From the NCBI GenBank assembly GCA_017940005.1, contig JAGAZO010000009.1:62001-126000 (forward strand): a stretch of DNA of 64,000 bases. Reading direction: 5' to 3'. Both the position numbers and the translations under genes were made by a program. Positions 34,766 to 43,514 of the stretch are shown one piece after another. The stretch is from Treponema sp. Lineage in GTDB: Bacteria > Spirochaetota > Spirochaetia > Treponematales > Treponemataceae. The notes beneath the pieces are model-generated. The model was not told where the DNA came from. It made no database searches and was given only the letters and a program-made list of their open reading frames with translations. Positions within the stretch are counted from its first letter, which is position 1; every line of letters begins with the position of its first letter.

Positions 34766-36676
34766 ATGAAACGATTCCTTGTTATATTCTCTAGTGCTCT
34801 TTTAGCAATTATTAGAATGCCGCTCGCCGCGCAAACGCATGCATCAGTTTCTGTTGACAATCGTGTGTATGCAATCATTGAGCATGCGCAAATGCGCGGT
34901 CTGTGTCCGCCGCTTCCCACTATTAAACCGTATCCCGAAAATGTTGTCGCTGACGCAATCAATGAAATTCTTGCCGCGTCGGATGCGGCTGAAAAACGGC
35001 TGCTTTCAAAAACAGAAGAACAGATTTTGCGCGACGCGCTTGAACAATTTCAGAGAAAGCACGGGTTTGATGTATTGCGCGGCGGCTACTATTTTGAAGG
35101 CAAGGGAAAAATCCGCACAACGTTCGACGCAGCTTTAAAAATAGATTCGTTTGTTTCTGGCGGCATCTATAACAATCGCAGTGATAATCAATGGGGCATG
35201 TGGCTTACACCAACAGTTTCGCTGCGTGGCGATTTAAGCAAATATCTTTCGTACGATTTCAATCTTTTTGGAAATATGTCACGCGCTGTTTTAAAGCCGC
35301 TTGGTGAATACGAAATAGGCAGATGGTGGTACACGCAAGATGTTGATGGAACTGGTGCAAGAAATATAAAATCATTTGCAAATAAAGCGTTTCTTCCATT
35401 TTCGTACCACAAGCAGTGGGACGGTTCAATATGGCATCTCACTGATTTGTCTGCGAGCGGACTTGAAGGCTGGTGTGACAATCTCGGCGTAGGATTTGGC
35501 ATCCTTTCAGAAATTGATTTAAGTGCTTTTAATGACAGAGTGTTTCTCCGCTTTGGACGAATAAAGCGCGAATGGGCTGCGATGGACGAAGGGGCGAGTC
35601 TCGTGCTCAACAAGCATGCGCGTCCGTTCATCGCATTTGAATTTGCGGCAACGCCCGTGCGGTGGTTTACGCTTTCTTCTCTTACTGGCGTGCTTGAATA
35701 TCCGAACAGCAAATACATGGTTGGCGAAGCGTACAACAGCAAGAAAGACTACACCTATTATTCAAACGACATGTTCTTTCAAAACGCGTATTCTGCAGCG
35801 ATGTTTGAACTCAATTTTAAGTATGTGCATTTTGATTTTGGCACGACTGCTGTGTGGCCAAAACGGTTTGACCTTGGCTACTTCCATCCGCTCATGAACA
35901 AAGTATTTTATCAAAACAATGTCGGCGACAACGACAATCTCGCGCTGTTCACCAATTTAAAGCTTTCGTATCCAGGCATCGGGTATGTATGGGCATCGTT
36001 CTTCCTCGATGAATTTGTTGGTCTTAATAAGACAACAGGATTGTTTGGTGATTTTATTCACGCAACGCGCAACATGTATGCAACACAGGCAGGCATGAAA
36101 GCGAATTTCCCATGGCTGCCGTTTACAACTGTTTCGCTGCGGTACACAAAAATCGAGCCGTTCTGCTATACGCATCAAGGAATCAACTACACGTGGTACA
36201 CGCATTACATTTCAGAAGCGTATATGAATTCTGGTGAAAGCCTTGGCTACTATCTTCCGCCAAACTCTGATGAAATTCTCGTGCGTTTTGACTCGCTGTT
36301 TTTTCCACGCGTTTCCGCGCACCTCGAATATCAATTTATCAGGCACGGCGCAGAGCACGGCAGCCAGGCGGTAAAGGGAAGCTCACTGTATTCTGAATTA
36401 CAGCCGAATGACCGTGACAGCTTGCGCAAGTATTTTTTGCACGATGGCGCATACCAGTGGTTTCACATTGTGAAGTTCGGAGCAGATTGGAATCTCAAGC
36501 AATTTAAAGTGCCGCTCACCGTTTATGCGAACATTGGATTTGTGTACAGCTATTACACGGTGATTGACGGTACGCCCAACGACAATCAAAAGCATTCGTA
36601 TCACAGAGCAAATACGAGCGAGTATCCGACAGAGTTCGGTACAATCATTTCTGGCGGCGTGAAAGTGTGGTTTTAA
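34766..36676 (+). CDS. Wzi-like (capsule assembly) outer-membrane beta-barrel protein
   Basis: 636 aa from ATG 34766, behind GAGG; a TTG at 34751 is in frame but unlikely. A signal peptide (about 1-21, LAAQ cleavage) is followed by an N-terminal helical region (about 25-100) and a large beta-barrel (about 110-636) ending in a typical outer-membrane strand (TIISGGVKVWF with terminal Phe). The layout, with residues such as GRIKREWAAMDEGASLVL and SLRYTKIEPF, resembles the capsule assembly Wzi family. Wzi in E. coli binds capsular polysaccharide at the surface. No capsule genes other than rfbACB are nearby, so the role is inferred from family only. Confidence 0.72.
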   Translation: MKRFLVIFSSALLAIIRMPLAAQTHASVSVDNRVYAIIEHAQMRGLCPPLPTIKPYPENVVADAINEILAASDAAEKRLLSKTEEQILRDALEQFQRKHGFDVLRGGYYFEGKGKIRTTFDAALKIDSFVSGGIYNNRSDNQWGMWLTPTVSLRGDLSKYLSYDFNLFGNMSRAVLKPLGEYEIGRWWYTQDVDGTGARNIKSFANKAFLPFSYHKQWDGSIWHLTDLSASGLEGWCDNLGVGFGILSEIDLSAFNDRVFLRFGRIKREWAAMDEGASLVLNKHARPFIAFEFAATPVRWFTLSSLTGVLEYPNSKYMVGEAYNSKKDYTYYSNDMFFQNAYSAAMFELNFKYVHFDFGTTAVWPKRFDLGYFHPLMNKVFYQNNVGDNDNLALFTNLKLSYPGIGYVWASFFLDEFVGLNKTTGLFGDFIHATRNMYATQAGMKANFPWLPFTTVSLRYTKIEPFCYTHQGINYTWYTHYISEAYMNSGESLGYYLPPNSDEILVRFDSLFFPRVSAHLEYQFIRHGAEHGSQAVKGSSLYSELQPNDRDSLRKYFLHDGAYQWFHIVKFGADWNLKQFKVPLTVYANIGFVYSYYTVIDGTPNDNQKHSYHRANTSEYPTEFGTIISGGVKVWF

Positions 36677-36696
36677 AATTTTCCATGTAAAAAAAC

Positions 36697-36724
36697 TTGA
36701 CAATCTTCAATGACGCTGTATCAT
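36697..36724 (+). promoter_or_regulatory. Promoter of the glycerol operon
   Basis: TTGACA at 36697-36702 and TATCAT at 36719-36724, spacer 16 bp. The leader contains AGGAGG before the ATG at 36761. The -10 sequence is the same as in the poly-G promoter. Confidence 0.6.
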
Positions 36725-36760
36725 AAAATATAGCGTCGTTATAAAGCAGGAGGGTGAATT

Positions 36761-38260
36761 ATGCCAGAAAAAAAATATGTTATTGCGCTTGACCAGGGCA
36801 CAACGTCGTCGCGTGCAATCGTGTTTGACAAACAGGCGAATAAAGTTGCAAGCGCGCAGCAAGAATTCAAGCAATATTATCCAAAGCCTGGCTGGGTTGA
36901 ACACGATGCAGAAGAAATTTTTTTGTGCCAGCTTGCTGTATTGAAAGAAGCGGTGATTGCGGCGCACATTGCAGAAAGCGAAATTGCGGCGGTAGGCATT
37001 ACAAATCAGCGAGAGACAGTCGTCGTGTGGGACAAAGAAACGGGGAAACCTGTGTACCATGCCATCGTATGGCAATGCCGCAGAACAGCCGAGCTTGCAG
37101 ACGAACTGATAATGGCAGGGCACGGCGATACAATTCGTGCAAAGACGGGGTTGCTTCCCGATGCGTATTTTTCAGGTACAAAAATCAAGTGGATTTTAGA
37201 CAACGTGACGGGCGTTCGTGCTCGCGCGGAAAAAGGCGAACTGCTTGCAGGCACTATTGACACGTGGCTCATCTGGCGGCTTTCAAACGGCAAGTGCCAT
37301 GTAACTGATTACACGAACGCGTGCCGTACCATGCTGTACAACATTCACACGCTCAAATGGGACGACGACTTGCTGCAGCTGCTCAACATTCCGCGCGTGC
37401 TGCTTCCCGAAGTAAAAGATTCCTCGTGCGTGTACACGACTACTGACAAGAGCATCTGCGGTTTTGAAGCGCCTATCGCTTCTGCAATCGGTGACCAGCA
37501 GGCAGCGCTTTTTGGGCAGGGCTGTTTTAATCCTGGCGAAACAAAATCAACATACGGCACAGGCTGCTTTTTGCTTATGAACACAGGCGCAAAACCTGTC
37601 ACGTCTGCGCACAAGTTGCTCACCACGATTGCGCTCGGCATGAATGGTGAAGTGACGTATGCGCTTGAAGGCAGCGTGTTCATTGGCGGCGCACTTGTAA
37701 AATGGCTGCGCGACGAGCTTGGGCTTATTAAAAATGCGCACGAGTGCGACATTCTTGCAGAGACAGTAGCTGACTCAAACGGCGCAATCATTGTACCTGC
37801 GTTTACGGGGCTTGGCGCGCCGTATTGGGACTCGTATGCGCGTGGAACAATTGTCGGGCTCACGCGTGGCGTTAATAAATCGCACTTGTGCCGCGCGGCG
37901 CTTGAAGCGATTGCGTATCAAGTAAAAGATGAGCTTGAATGCATGAAAGACGACGCGGGCTTTGACATTCCATCGGTAAAAGTTGACGGCGGTGCGTGTG
38001 TGAGCGACGTGATGATGCAGTTCCAATCTGACATCCTTGATACGCCCGTGTATCGCCCGAAAAATGTTGAAACAACAGTGACAGGCGCGGCATTTCTTGC
38101 GGGGCTTGCCGTTGGCTTTTGGAGCGATAAAAACAGCGTGCTCGATTTTTGGAAAATTGACAATATATTCACACCAGAAATGGAAAGTGCAAAACGCAAT
38201 GAGCTGTACGCGCAGTGGAAGCGGGCTATTGAACGCGCAAGAAACTGGGCTGAAAAATAG
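36761..38260 (+). CDS. glpK: Glycerol kinase
   Basis: 499 aa, the normal length. It phosphorylates glycerol to sn-glycerol-3-phosphate with ATP. FGGY-kinase motifs are clear: [15 protein letters not shown] at the N-terminus, [52 protein letters not shown] and [26 protein letters not shown]. It is first in a plus-strand operon with glpA-like, glpB-like and DUF1667 genes; a hairpin sits between it and the next gene. No glycerol facilitator gene is visible here. Confidence 0.96.
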   Translation: MPEKKYVIALDQGTTSSRAIVFDKQANKVASAQQEFKQYYPKPGWVEHDAEEIFLCQLAVLKEAVIAAHIAESEIAAVGITNQRETVVVWDKETGKPVYHAIVWQCRRTAELADELIMAGHGDTIRAKTGLLPDAYFSGTKIKWILDNVTGVRARAEKGELLAGTIDTWLIWRLSNGKCHVTDYTNACRTMLYNIHTLKWDDDLLQLLNIPRVLLPEVKDSSCVYTTTDKSICGFEAPIASAIGDQQAALFGQGCFNPGETKSTYGTGCFLLMNTGAKPVTSAHKLLTTIALGMNGEVTYALEGSVFIGGALVKWLRDELGLIKNAHECDILAETVADSNGAIIVPAFTGLGAPYWDSYARGTIVGLTRGVNKSHLCRAALEAIAYQVKDELECMKDDAGFDIPSVKVDGGACVSDVMMQFQSDILDTPVYRPKNVETTVTGAAFLAGLAVGFWSDKNSVLDFWKIDNIFTPEMESAKRNELYAQWKRAIERARNWAEK

Positions 38261-38293
38261 ACCTGTTCGGAAACATCAGTTTCAGAACAGGTC
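38260..38293 (+). terminator. Intercistronic hairpin after glpK
   Basis: A 9-bp stem GACCTGTTC/GAACAGGTC, extended inward by GAAAC/GTTTC after one mismatch. It begins in the glpK stop codon and lacks a strong T-run, so it may attenuate transcription or stabilise the mRNA end rather than stop transcription fully. Confidence 0.55.
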
Positions 38294-38340
38294 TAATAAT
38301 TATTAATCAAAAAGATATAATGACTTGCGGCGGAGGCAAA

Positions 38341-39855
38341 ATGGACAGGCAAACTTTGTTTGATGTAGCGATTATCGGTGCAGGCATTGTCGGTTCCTGC
38401 ATTGCGCGAGAACTTGCAAAAACGTCTGCAAAAATCGTGCTTATCGAAAAAGAAAACGATGTGGCATGCGGCAGCTCTAAAGCGAACTCCGCAATTGTTC
38501 ACGGCGGATTTGACCCACTCCCCGACACGCTCATGGCGCGTTTCAATGTACGCGGCACTGCAATGTACGAGGAGCTTGCAAAAAAGCTCAACTTTGAATA
38601 CGACAAGATTGGTTCGCTTGTGCTTGCATTTGACGAAGACGGCGTTGTGCTCCTCAACAAGCTGCTTGAGCGCGGCAAGGCGAACGGCGTTCCCGATTTG
38701 CGCATCGTTGCAAGCGACGAGCTGCACGAGATGGAACCGAATGTTAACGAGGACGCGTGTGCCGCGCTATATGCACCGAGCGCAGGAATCATCTGCCCGT
38801 ACAAAGCAACGTGGGCATTTGCAGAGAGCGCAGTTATCAACGGTGTGACGTTTTGCAGAAACACAGCAGTGCACGCCATTAAAAAAGAGGACGACCTATT
38901 TGTGCTGCGCAGCGGACACGGCGAAATACGCGCAAAATATGTGGTGAATGCGGCGGGACTTTTTTCAGATAAAGTAAGCCAAATGGCAGGCGCGCGCGTG
39001 TTTGTCATAAAGCAGCGGCGCGGTGAGTACTGTCTGCTCGACAACAAATGCAAGTCGCTCGTGCACCACACGCTGTTTCAAACGCCTACTGCGCTCGGCA
39101 AAGGCGTGCTCGTCACCCCGTCTGTAGACGGAAATATTTTGATTGGACCGAGCGCAAACGACCAAAGCGGCGACATGAGCGGCTACACGGGCACGACAGC
39201 TTTGGCGCAGGCAGATGTGCTTGAAAAAGCATCGCTCACTATTCCTGATATTCCGCGCGGCAACATTATTAATTCGTTTGCAGGCATCCGCGCCATTGCG
39301 TGTGAAATTGACTCAGACGGCAGTGCAAAAGACATTGACGATTTTATTATCGAAGAAGATGCAGCCGTTAAAGGATTTATAAACGTGAGCGGCATTTGTT
39401 CACCAGGACTTTCTGCTGCTCCTGCAATAGCAGAATACGTTGTGGAGCTTTTGAATAATGCTGGCCTCAACACGCAAAGACGGAGCGGCTTTATTGAAGA
39501 GCGCGCAGGCATTGCCGCATTCAACACAGCCGACATTCAAGCGCGGCAAAAACTTGTCAAAGAAAATCGCCTGTACGGGCAAATCGTCTGCAGATGCGAG
39601 ACAGTGACAGAAGCTGAAATTGTGCAGGCAATTCACACGCCGCTCGGCGCGCTCGATGTGGACGGCATAAAACGGCGCACGCGCGCGGGCATGGGCAGGT
39701 GCCAAAGTGGATTTTGCTCGCCGCGCGTCACGGAGATTCTTTCGCGTGAGTTGCAAATCCCTATGACATCGATTACGAAAAAAGGCGGCTCGTCGTTTAT
39801 GCTTGCAGGTAAAACGCGTGATTTTGCAGACGACGATATTGGAGGCATGCGATGA
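38341..39855 (+). CDS. GlpA-like FAD glycerol-3-phosphate dehydrogenase with BFD-type [2Fe-2S] domain
   Basis: 504 aa from ATG 38341, which has GGAGG 7 nt upstream (an ATG at 38320 is in frame but lacks this). The N-terminal DAO-type FAD domain has AIIGAGIVGSCIAREL and SSKANSAIVHGGFD. The C-terminal BFD-like domain (about 415-475) has the four-cysteine pattern of CRCETVTEAE and GMGRCQSGFCSP, which should bind a [2Fe-2S] cluster. It oxidises glycerol-3-phosphate to DHAP and feeds electrons onward. It overlaps the next gene by 4 bp (ATGA), indicating coupling in a GlpABC-like complex. Confidence 0.9.
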   Translation: MDRQTLFDVAIIGAGIVGSCIARELAKTSAKIVLIEKENDVACGSSKANSAIVHGGFDPLPDTLMARFNVRGTAMYEELAKKLNFEYDKIGSLVLAFDEDGVVLLNKLLERGKANGVPDLRIVASDELHEMEPNVNEDACAALYAPSAGIICPYKATWAFAESAVINGVTFCRNTAVHAIKKEDDLFVLRSGHGEIRAKYVVNAAGLFSDKVSQMAGARVFVIKQRRGEYCLLDNKCKSLVHHTLFQTPTALGKGVLVTPSVDGNILIGPSANDQSGDMSGYTGTTALAQADVLEKASLTIPDIPRGNIINSFAGIRAIACEIDSDGSAKDIDDFIIEEDAAVKGFINVSGICSPGLSAAPAIAEYVVELLNNAGLNTQRRSGFIEERAGIAAFNTADIQARQKLVKENRLYGQIVCRCETVTEAEIVQAIHTPLGALDVDGIKRRTRAGMGRCQSGFCSPRVTEILSRELQIPMTSITKKGGSSFMLAGKTRDFADDDIGGMR

Positions 39856-41306
39856 GCGGCACAATCTACGATGCAGTTATTGTTGGCGGCGGACCTGCGG
39901 GACTTGCTGCTGCTGTTTCCGCGCACGACAACGGCGCAAAAAATATTCTCGTTTTGGAACGCGACAACAGACTTGGCGGCATTCTGTTGCAGTGTATTCA
40001 CAACGGATTTGGGCTGCACTATTTTGGCGAAGAACTTACTGGTCCTGAATACGCAAGCCGCTTTGTAAAGCAAGTTGTGGAGCGCAACATCGCGTACAAA
40101 GTAAACACAATGGTCATCTCTATAGACAACGCGGATGATTTTAAAGGCGCAGGACTTGCAGAAACGGCGACGAATAAAGATGGCGGCGCAATGAGCGCGG
40201 AACATGCTGATGGCACTGGCAGCGCGACGGCGAAAACTGGCAAAGACGGCGGTGTGCATGTAGTCACTGCGATGAATGCAGAAGACGGACTCATGTTCCT
40301 CCAGACGCGCACTGTCATTCTTGCAATGGGATGCCGCGAGCGAACGCGCGGTGCACTTGTTATACCAGGCACACGACCCGCAGGCATTTTTACCGCAGGT
40401 TCTGCGCAGCGTTTTGTGAACATAGACGGCTATCTTCCCGGCAAAAAAATTGTCATTCTCGGAAGCGGCGACATCGGTCTCATAATGGCACGCCGCCTTA
40501 CGCTCGAAGGATGCGATGTAAAAGTTGTGTGCGAGGTCATGCCGTATTCAGCAGGATTGAGCCGCAACATGACGCAGTGCCTCGAAAATTTTCACATACC
40601 GCTTAAGCTCAACACGACAGTCATCGAAATCCACGGACGCGAACGCGTAACAGGCGTAACGATTGCGCAAGTTGACGCAAGCCGTCGCCCCATCAAAGGC
40701 ACCGAAGAATATATCGCATGCGATACATTGCTGCTTTCAGTCGGACTTATCCCCGAAAACGAAGTGAGCACTGGGGCAGGCGTTTCCATAGACCCAGTAA
40801 CAAAAGGGCCGTCTGTGAATCAACTTATGGAAACGAGCGTGCCCGGCATCTTTGCGTGCGGCAATACAGTCCACGTGCATGATTTGGTTGACTTTGTGAC
40901 GACTGAAAGCGTGCTCGCTGGAAAATGCGCGGCAGAATACGCTGCAAACGGTGCGCATGTTGCAACAGAGGCAACGCTGCCTATTCGTCCGGGAAACCGC
41001 GTGCGTTACACAGTGCCGCAACACATAGACATAGACGACGCGTTCAAATCAAAAGCGGTTGCCAAAGCACTGCCCGATGCGCAAAAAAAAGACGAGCCGA
41101 AAGTGCAGATTATGTTTAGAAGCACAGACGTGTATCGCGGCGTTACTGTTGCGGTGTACAGCGGCAACGACAAGCTGCATTCTAAAAAGACGCGCATTGT
41201 GCGGCCGGGCGAAATGCAGATTGCGGAAGTGAATGCAGCTGCAATTTTAAAAGCGACCGCGCCGCTCACTGTTTCAATTGAAACTCCGGAGGACACAATA
41301 GACTGA
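39852..41306 (+). CDS. GlpB-like NAD(P)/FAD-dependent oxidoreductase
   Basis: 484 aa. A pyridine nucleotide-disulfide oxidoreductase fold with an N-terminal FAD motif (VIVGGGPAGLAAAVSAHD), a central NAD motif (KIVILGSGDIGLIMARRL) and the FACGNTVHVHDLVD FAD-binding C-terminal motif. In Firmicutes and spirochaetes this protein accompanies GlpA-BFD and a DUF1667 protein, replacing classical GlpB and GlpC. A Gly/Ala/Thr-rich insert of about 40 residues (about 93-137) interrupts the first FAD domain. It overlaps glpA and lies 2 bp before the DUF1667 gene. Confidence 0.87.
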   Translation: MSGTIYDAVIVGGGPAGLAAAVSAHDNGAKNILVLERDNRLGGILLQCIHNGFGLHYFGEELTGPEYASRFVKQVVERNIAYKVNTMVISIDNADDFKGAGLAETATNKDGGAMSAEHADGTGSATAKTGKDGGVHVVTAMNAEDGLMFLQTRTVILAMGCRERTRGALVIPGTRPAGIFTAGSAQRFVNIDGYLPGKKIVILGSGDIGLIMARRLTLEGCDVKVVCEVMPYSAGLSRNMTQCLENFHIPLKLNTTVIEIHGRERVTGVTIAQVDASRRPIKGTEEYIACDTLLLSVGLIPENEVSTGAGVSIDPVTKGPSVNQLMETSVPGIFACGNTVHVHDLVDFVTTESVLAGKCAAEYAANGAHVATEATLPIRPGNRVRYTVPQHIDIDDAFKSKAVAKALPDAQKKDEPKVQIMFRSTDVYRGVTVAVYSGNDKLHSKKTRIVRPGEMQIAEVNAAAILKATAPLTVSIETPEDTID

Positions 41307-41308
41307 TT

Positions 41309-41692
41309 ATGGAAGCGAATGAAAAAACGACAATGACATGCATCATCTGTCCGATGGGATGCCAGCTTGAAGTGACGAAAACATCGGGAAGCGGAGCAGC
41401 GGCATATGCTGTCACAGGCAACGCGTGCAAGCGCGGCGAAGAATACGCATGCAAAGAATTGACAAATCCCGAACGGACGCTCACGTGCACAGTGCAAGTT
41501 GCAGGCGGCGTCGGTCCGCTCGTTCCCGCAAAATCAAAAACAGAAGTGCCGCGCGACATGCAGCTTGAATGCATGGAAGTGATTAAGCGGCTCTGCGTCA
41601 CCGCGCCTGTCCACGCAGGCGATGTGCTTGTAGAAGACATCTTAAACACGGGTGCAGACATAATTGCGTGTGACGACATGGACGCTCGGTAG
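41309..41692 (+). CDS. DUF1667 small cysteine-rich protein
   Basis: 127 aa. The N-terminal motif CIICPMGCQLEV and a second pair (NACKRGEEYACKE) give four cysteines that probably bind a metal or Fe-S cluster. The rest fits DUF1667 (RTLTCTVQVAGG, VPVKTK-like region VPAKSKTEVPRDMQLECMEVI, quoted in part). DUF1667 proteins occur as the third member of glycerol-3-phosphate oxidoreductase clusters and may serve as the electron-transfer subunit. It is the last gene of the glp operon. Confidence 0.87.
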   Translation: MEANEKTTMTCIICPMGCQLEVTKTSGSGAAAYAVTGNACKRGEEYACKELTNPERTLTCTVQVAGGVGPLVPAKSKTEVPRDMQLECMEVIKRLCVTAPVHAGDVLVEDILNTGADIIACDDMDAR

Positions 41693-41766
41693 AAAATCCG
41701 CTCGCAGCACAACTGGTGAATGCCCGAAAAAAGACTGCTACCGAGTGGCAGCGGCCTCTGCAAAAA

Positions 41767-41840
41767 GCGCCATGCGAGAAAGCGACACCTTTCCAAAGGT
41801 TTCTCTTTCTCGCGCTCTTTCTCTTCCAAAGGCATGGCGC
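41767..41840. terminator. Nested inverted repeats between convergent genes
   Basis: An outer GCGCCATGC/GCATGGCGC (41767-41775, 41832-41840), an inner CGAGAAAG/CTTTCTCG (41775-41782, 41805-41812) and an innermost ACCTTT/AAAGGT (41787-41800) nest within 74 bp, with TTCCAAAGG repeated at 41791 and 41824. It lies between the glp operon and the membrane protein gene and may end transcription from both sides. Confidence 0.45.
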
Positions 41841-41901
41841 GTTGTGCGCGGTTGCCTATATATCTTTCACGTACTGTGCGGTTTGCCTGTCTTGTACGCT
41901 G

Positions 41902-42636
41902 TTATGCGGCTGGCTCTTCTTCGTCCGCCTCTTTTGGCGCAGGCAACTGCTTTATGATGTTGTCGCGCTTTTCGCAGATTTTGCACATGCGCTGCTTGCC
42001 CGCGTCTTGCGCTTCCTGAATGCTGCCCGTCATCAGTTCGTCTGTCCTGTTGAGCGAAGAGCAGTCTTCATGCGAGTGGAACACTGTGCCGTATTTTGTC
42101 CAATACACGCCGCCCAATCCTGCCGCAGCATAATCTTCTGCAGAAACAGGGTTGAAGTCGTAACTTGCAAGTCCGCTTACGAGCAGCATGATTGCCGCCG
42201 CTGCCACGCCAACGGTCTTTGTTTTTTTGTCAATTTCTTTGTTGGTAAGCAGCACAATGATGAACGGAATAAACGCGATTGCGCACACGATAACGCCCAT
42301 GTTGTTCCACAGCCAGAACAAAAACGCGTTCTTTTTTGACATCGGCTTGATGTGATTTGCTTTTTTCCAAAGTTGCGCACCAATCACGACGAGAATAAAA
42401 TCAAGCACGAGAAAACCAATGCCTTGATAGAGCGGCGGCACTTTTGACAAAAACGCAATGATAATCGTTTCGCAGATTACTCCAAGCGCCACTATTTCGC
42501 AAACGATTGCAGCAACCCAGAGAACTGCCGCACCAATCCTCAAGCCTGTTGCATTTCCGCTCGGCTGCGAACCAGCTTTTTTAACTGTCTTGCCTGTTGA
42601 AGCAGACACAATCGTATGTTGTTTTTTTTCAGCCAT
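41902..42636 (-). CDS. Membrane protein with C-terminal H-C-CxxC motif
   Basis: 244 aa. A hydrophilic N-terminus (about 1-28) is followed by about five TM helices (about 30-55, 60-77, 83-95, 113-132, 143-161). A soluble C-terminal region (about 165-244) has VYWTKYGTVFHSHEDCSSL and, about 28 residues later, RMCKICEKRD. The His, Cys and CxxC arrangement suggests a small zinc-binding domain of a type found at the ends of several membrane proteins. No family name can be given with certainty. RBS GAGGAG. It lies downstream of the DUF937 gene, separated by a hairpin array. Confidence 0.7.
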   Translation of the reverse strand: MAEKKQHTIVSASTGKTVKKAGSQPSGNATGLRIGAAVLWVAAIVCEIVALGVICETIIIAFLSKVPPLYQGIGFLVLDFILVVIGAQLWKKANHIKPMSKKNAFLFWLWNNMGVIVCAIAFIPFIIVLLTNKEIDKKTKTVGVAAAAIMLLVSGLASYDFNPVSAEDYAAAGLGGVYWTKYGTVFHSHEDCSSLNRTDELMTGSIQEAQDAGKQRMCKICEKRDNIIKQLPAPKEADEEEPAA

Positions 42637-42665
42637 AAAAAAATCTCCTCATTGTCAGCGTTTTT

Positions 42666-42782
42666 AAAATGCGCGCTACCTCAATGCGCATTTTAGACAT
42701 TCTTTAAAATGCGCACGTTATTCCAGAGTGCATTTTGTGCGCGTGAGCGCACAGGTAAATGAGCAAGTTTGCGAAGCAAACT
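42666..42782. repeat. Array of four intergenic hairpins
   Basis: The stems are AAAATGCGC/GCGCATTTT (42666-42694), AAAATGCGCAC/GTGCATTTT (42706-42736, imperfect), TGTGCGC/GCGCACA (42736-42753) and AGTTTGC/GCAAACT (42766-42782). The array fills the 194-bp gap 3' of the DUF937 gene. The first, followed on the minus strand by T-rich sequence, could terminate transcription. Confidence 0.6.
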
Positions 42783-42830
42783 GCAAATTAAAATGCACAC
42801 ATCGTTTTAGCGTGCAGCCATTAATAATTA

Positions 42831-43418
42831 TTATTTAAGCAAATTTTTTATCAAACTGCCGGCAATTGATGACGCAGCCGAGCTTGTTGATTTTTTTGTC
42901 GTTTTCTTGCTCGTGGAAGACGAACCGAGCAAGCCGCCGAGCAAATCGGTAACGCTCACATTTTTCATCAAGCCACCGATTAAGCTACTGAGTGCGTCGC
43001 TCGACGTATTGCTGCCCGCGCTTTTTCCGAGCAAGCTCATAAGAAGCGGCGCAGCTGCGGAAAGCACAGATGACGTTGTTTCTGCGTCAGTGTTTGCCGC
43101 TTTTGAAATTGATTTTGTTGTTGACGCAGTGCTTGAACCGAGCAAGTGCTGAATGATTTTTGCGCCATCATTCAAGTCAACATTTTTGAGAAATGTGCCT
43201 ACATTCGAGGTGTTGTCCTGCGCATGTTCTGTGAGGGCTTGCGCAAAGCTTTCTGCCGTTTTGCTGTTTGTCGCCTGCTTGTTTGCACCAGTGAGCAACG
43301 CAGGAACAGCTTGCGAGAGAATTGTCGTAACAGTATCAGTGTCTGTGCCTGTTGTTTTGCTGATACCTTTGATACTTGAAGCGCTCAATAATGTTGACAG
43401 AATTGAAGAAGTATCCAT
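42831..43418 (-). CDS. DUF937 domain protein
   Basis: 195 aa from ATG 43418, which has AAGGAG; the frame is open to 43490 without an RBS. Two repeats of the DUF937 (YidB-like) type are recognisable: ISKTTGTDTDTVTTILSQAVPALL and ISKAANTDAETTSSVLSAAAPLLMSLLG. These are short amphipathic helical repeats rich in Ser, Thr and Ala. A Ser/Lys/Thr-rich stretch (SSTSKKTTKKSTSSAAS) precedes the C-terminal helix. Function unknown; probably cytoplasmic. It is followed by the hairpin array. Confidence 0.85.
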   Translation of the reverse strand: MDTSSILSTLLSASSIKGISKTTGTDTDTVTTILSQAVPALLTGANKQATNSKTAESFAQALTEHAQDNTSNVGTFLKNVDLNDGAKIIQHLLGSSTASTTKSISKAANTDAETTSSVLSAAAPLLMSLLGKSAGSNTSSDALSSLIGGLMKNVSVTDLLGGLLGSSSTSKKTTKKSTSSAASSIAGSLIKNLLK

Positions 43419-43514
43419 AGCTTTCTCCTTGATTGAAATGATATGATGCTGTGTGCCGCTCCGTGCAAACGGCTTTAAGCGTTGCGTCATTATATCGTTG
43501 AAGTGGCAAAAACG

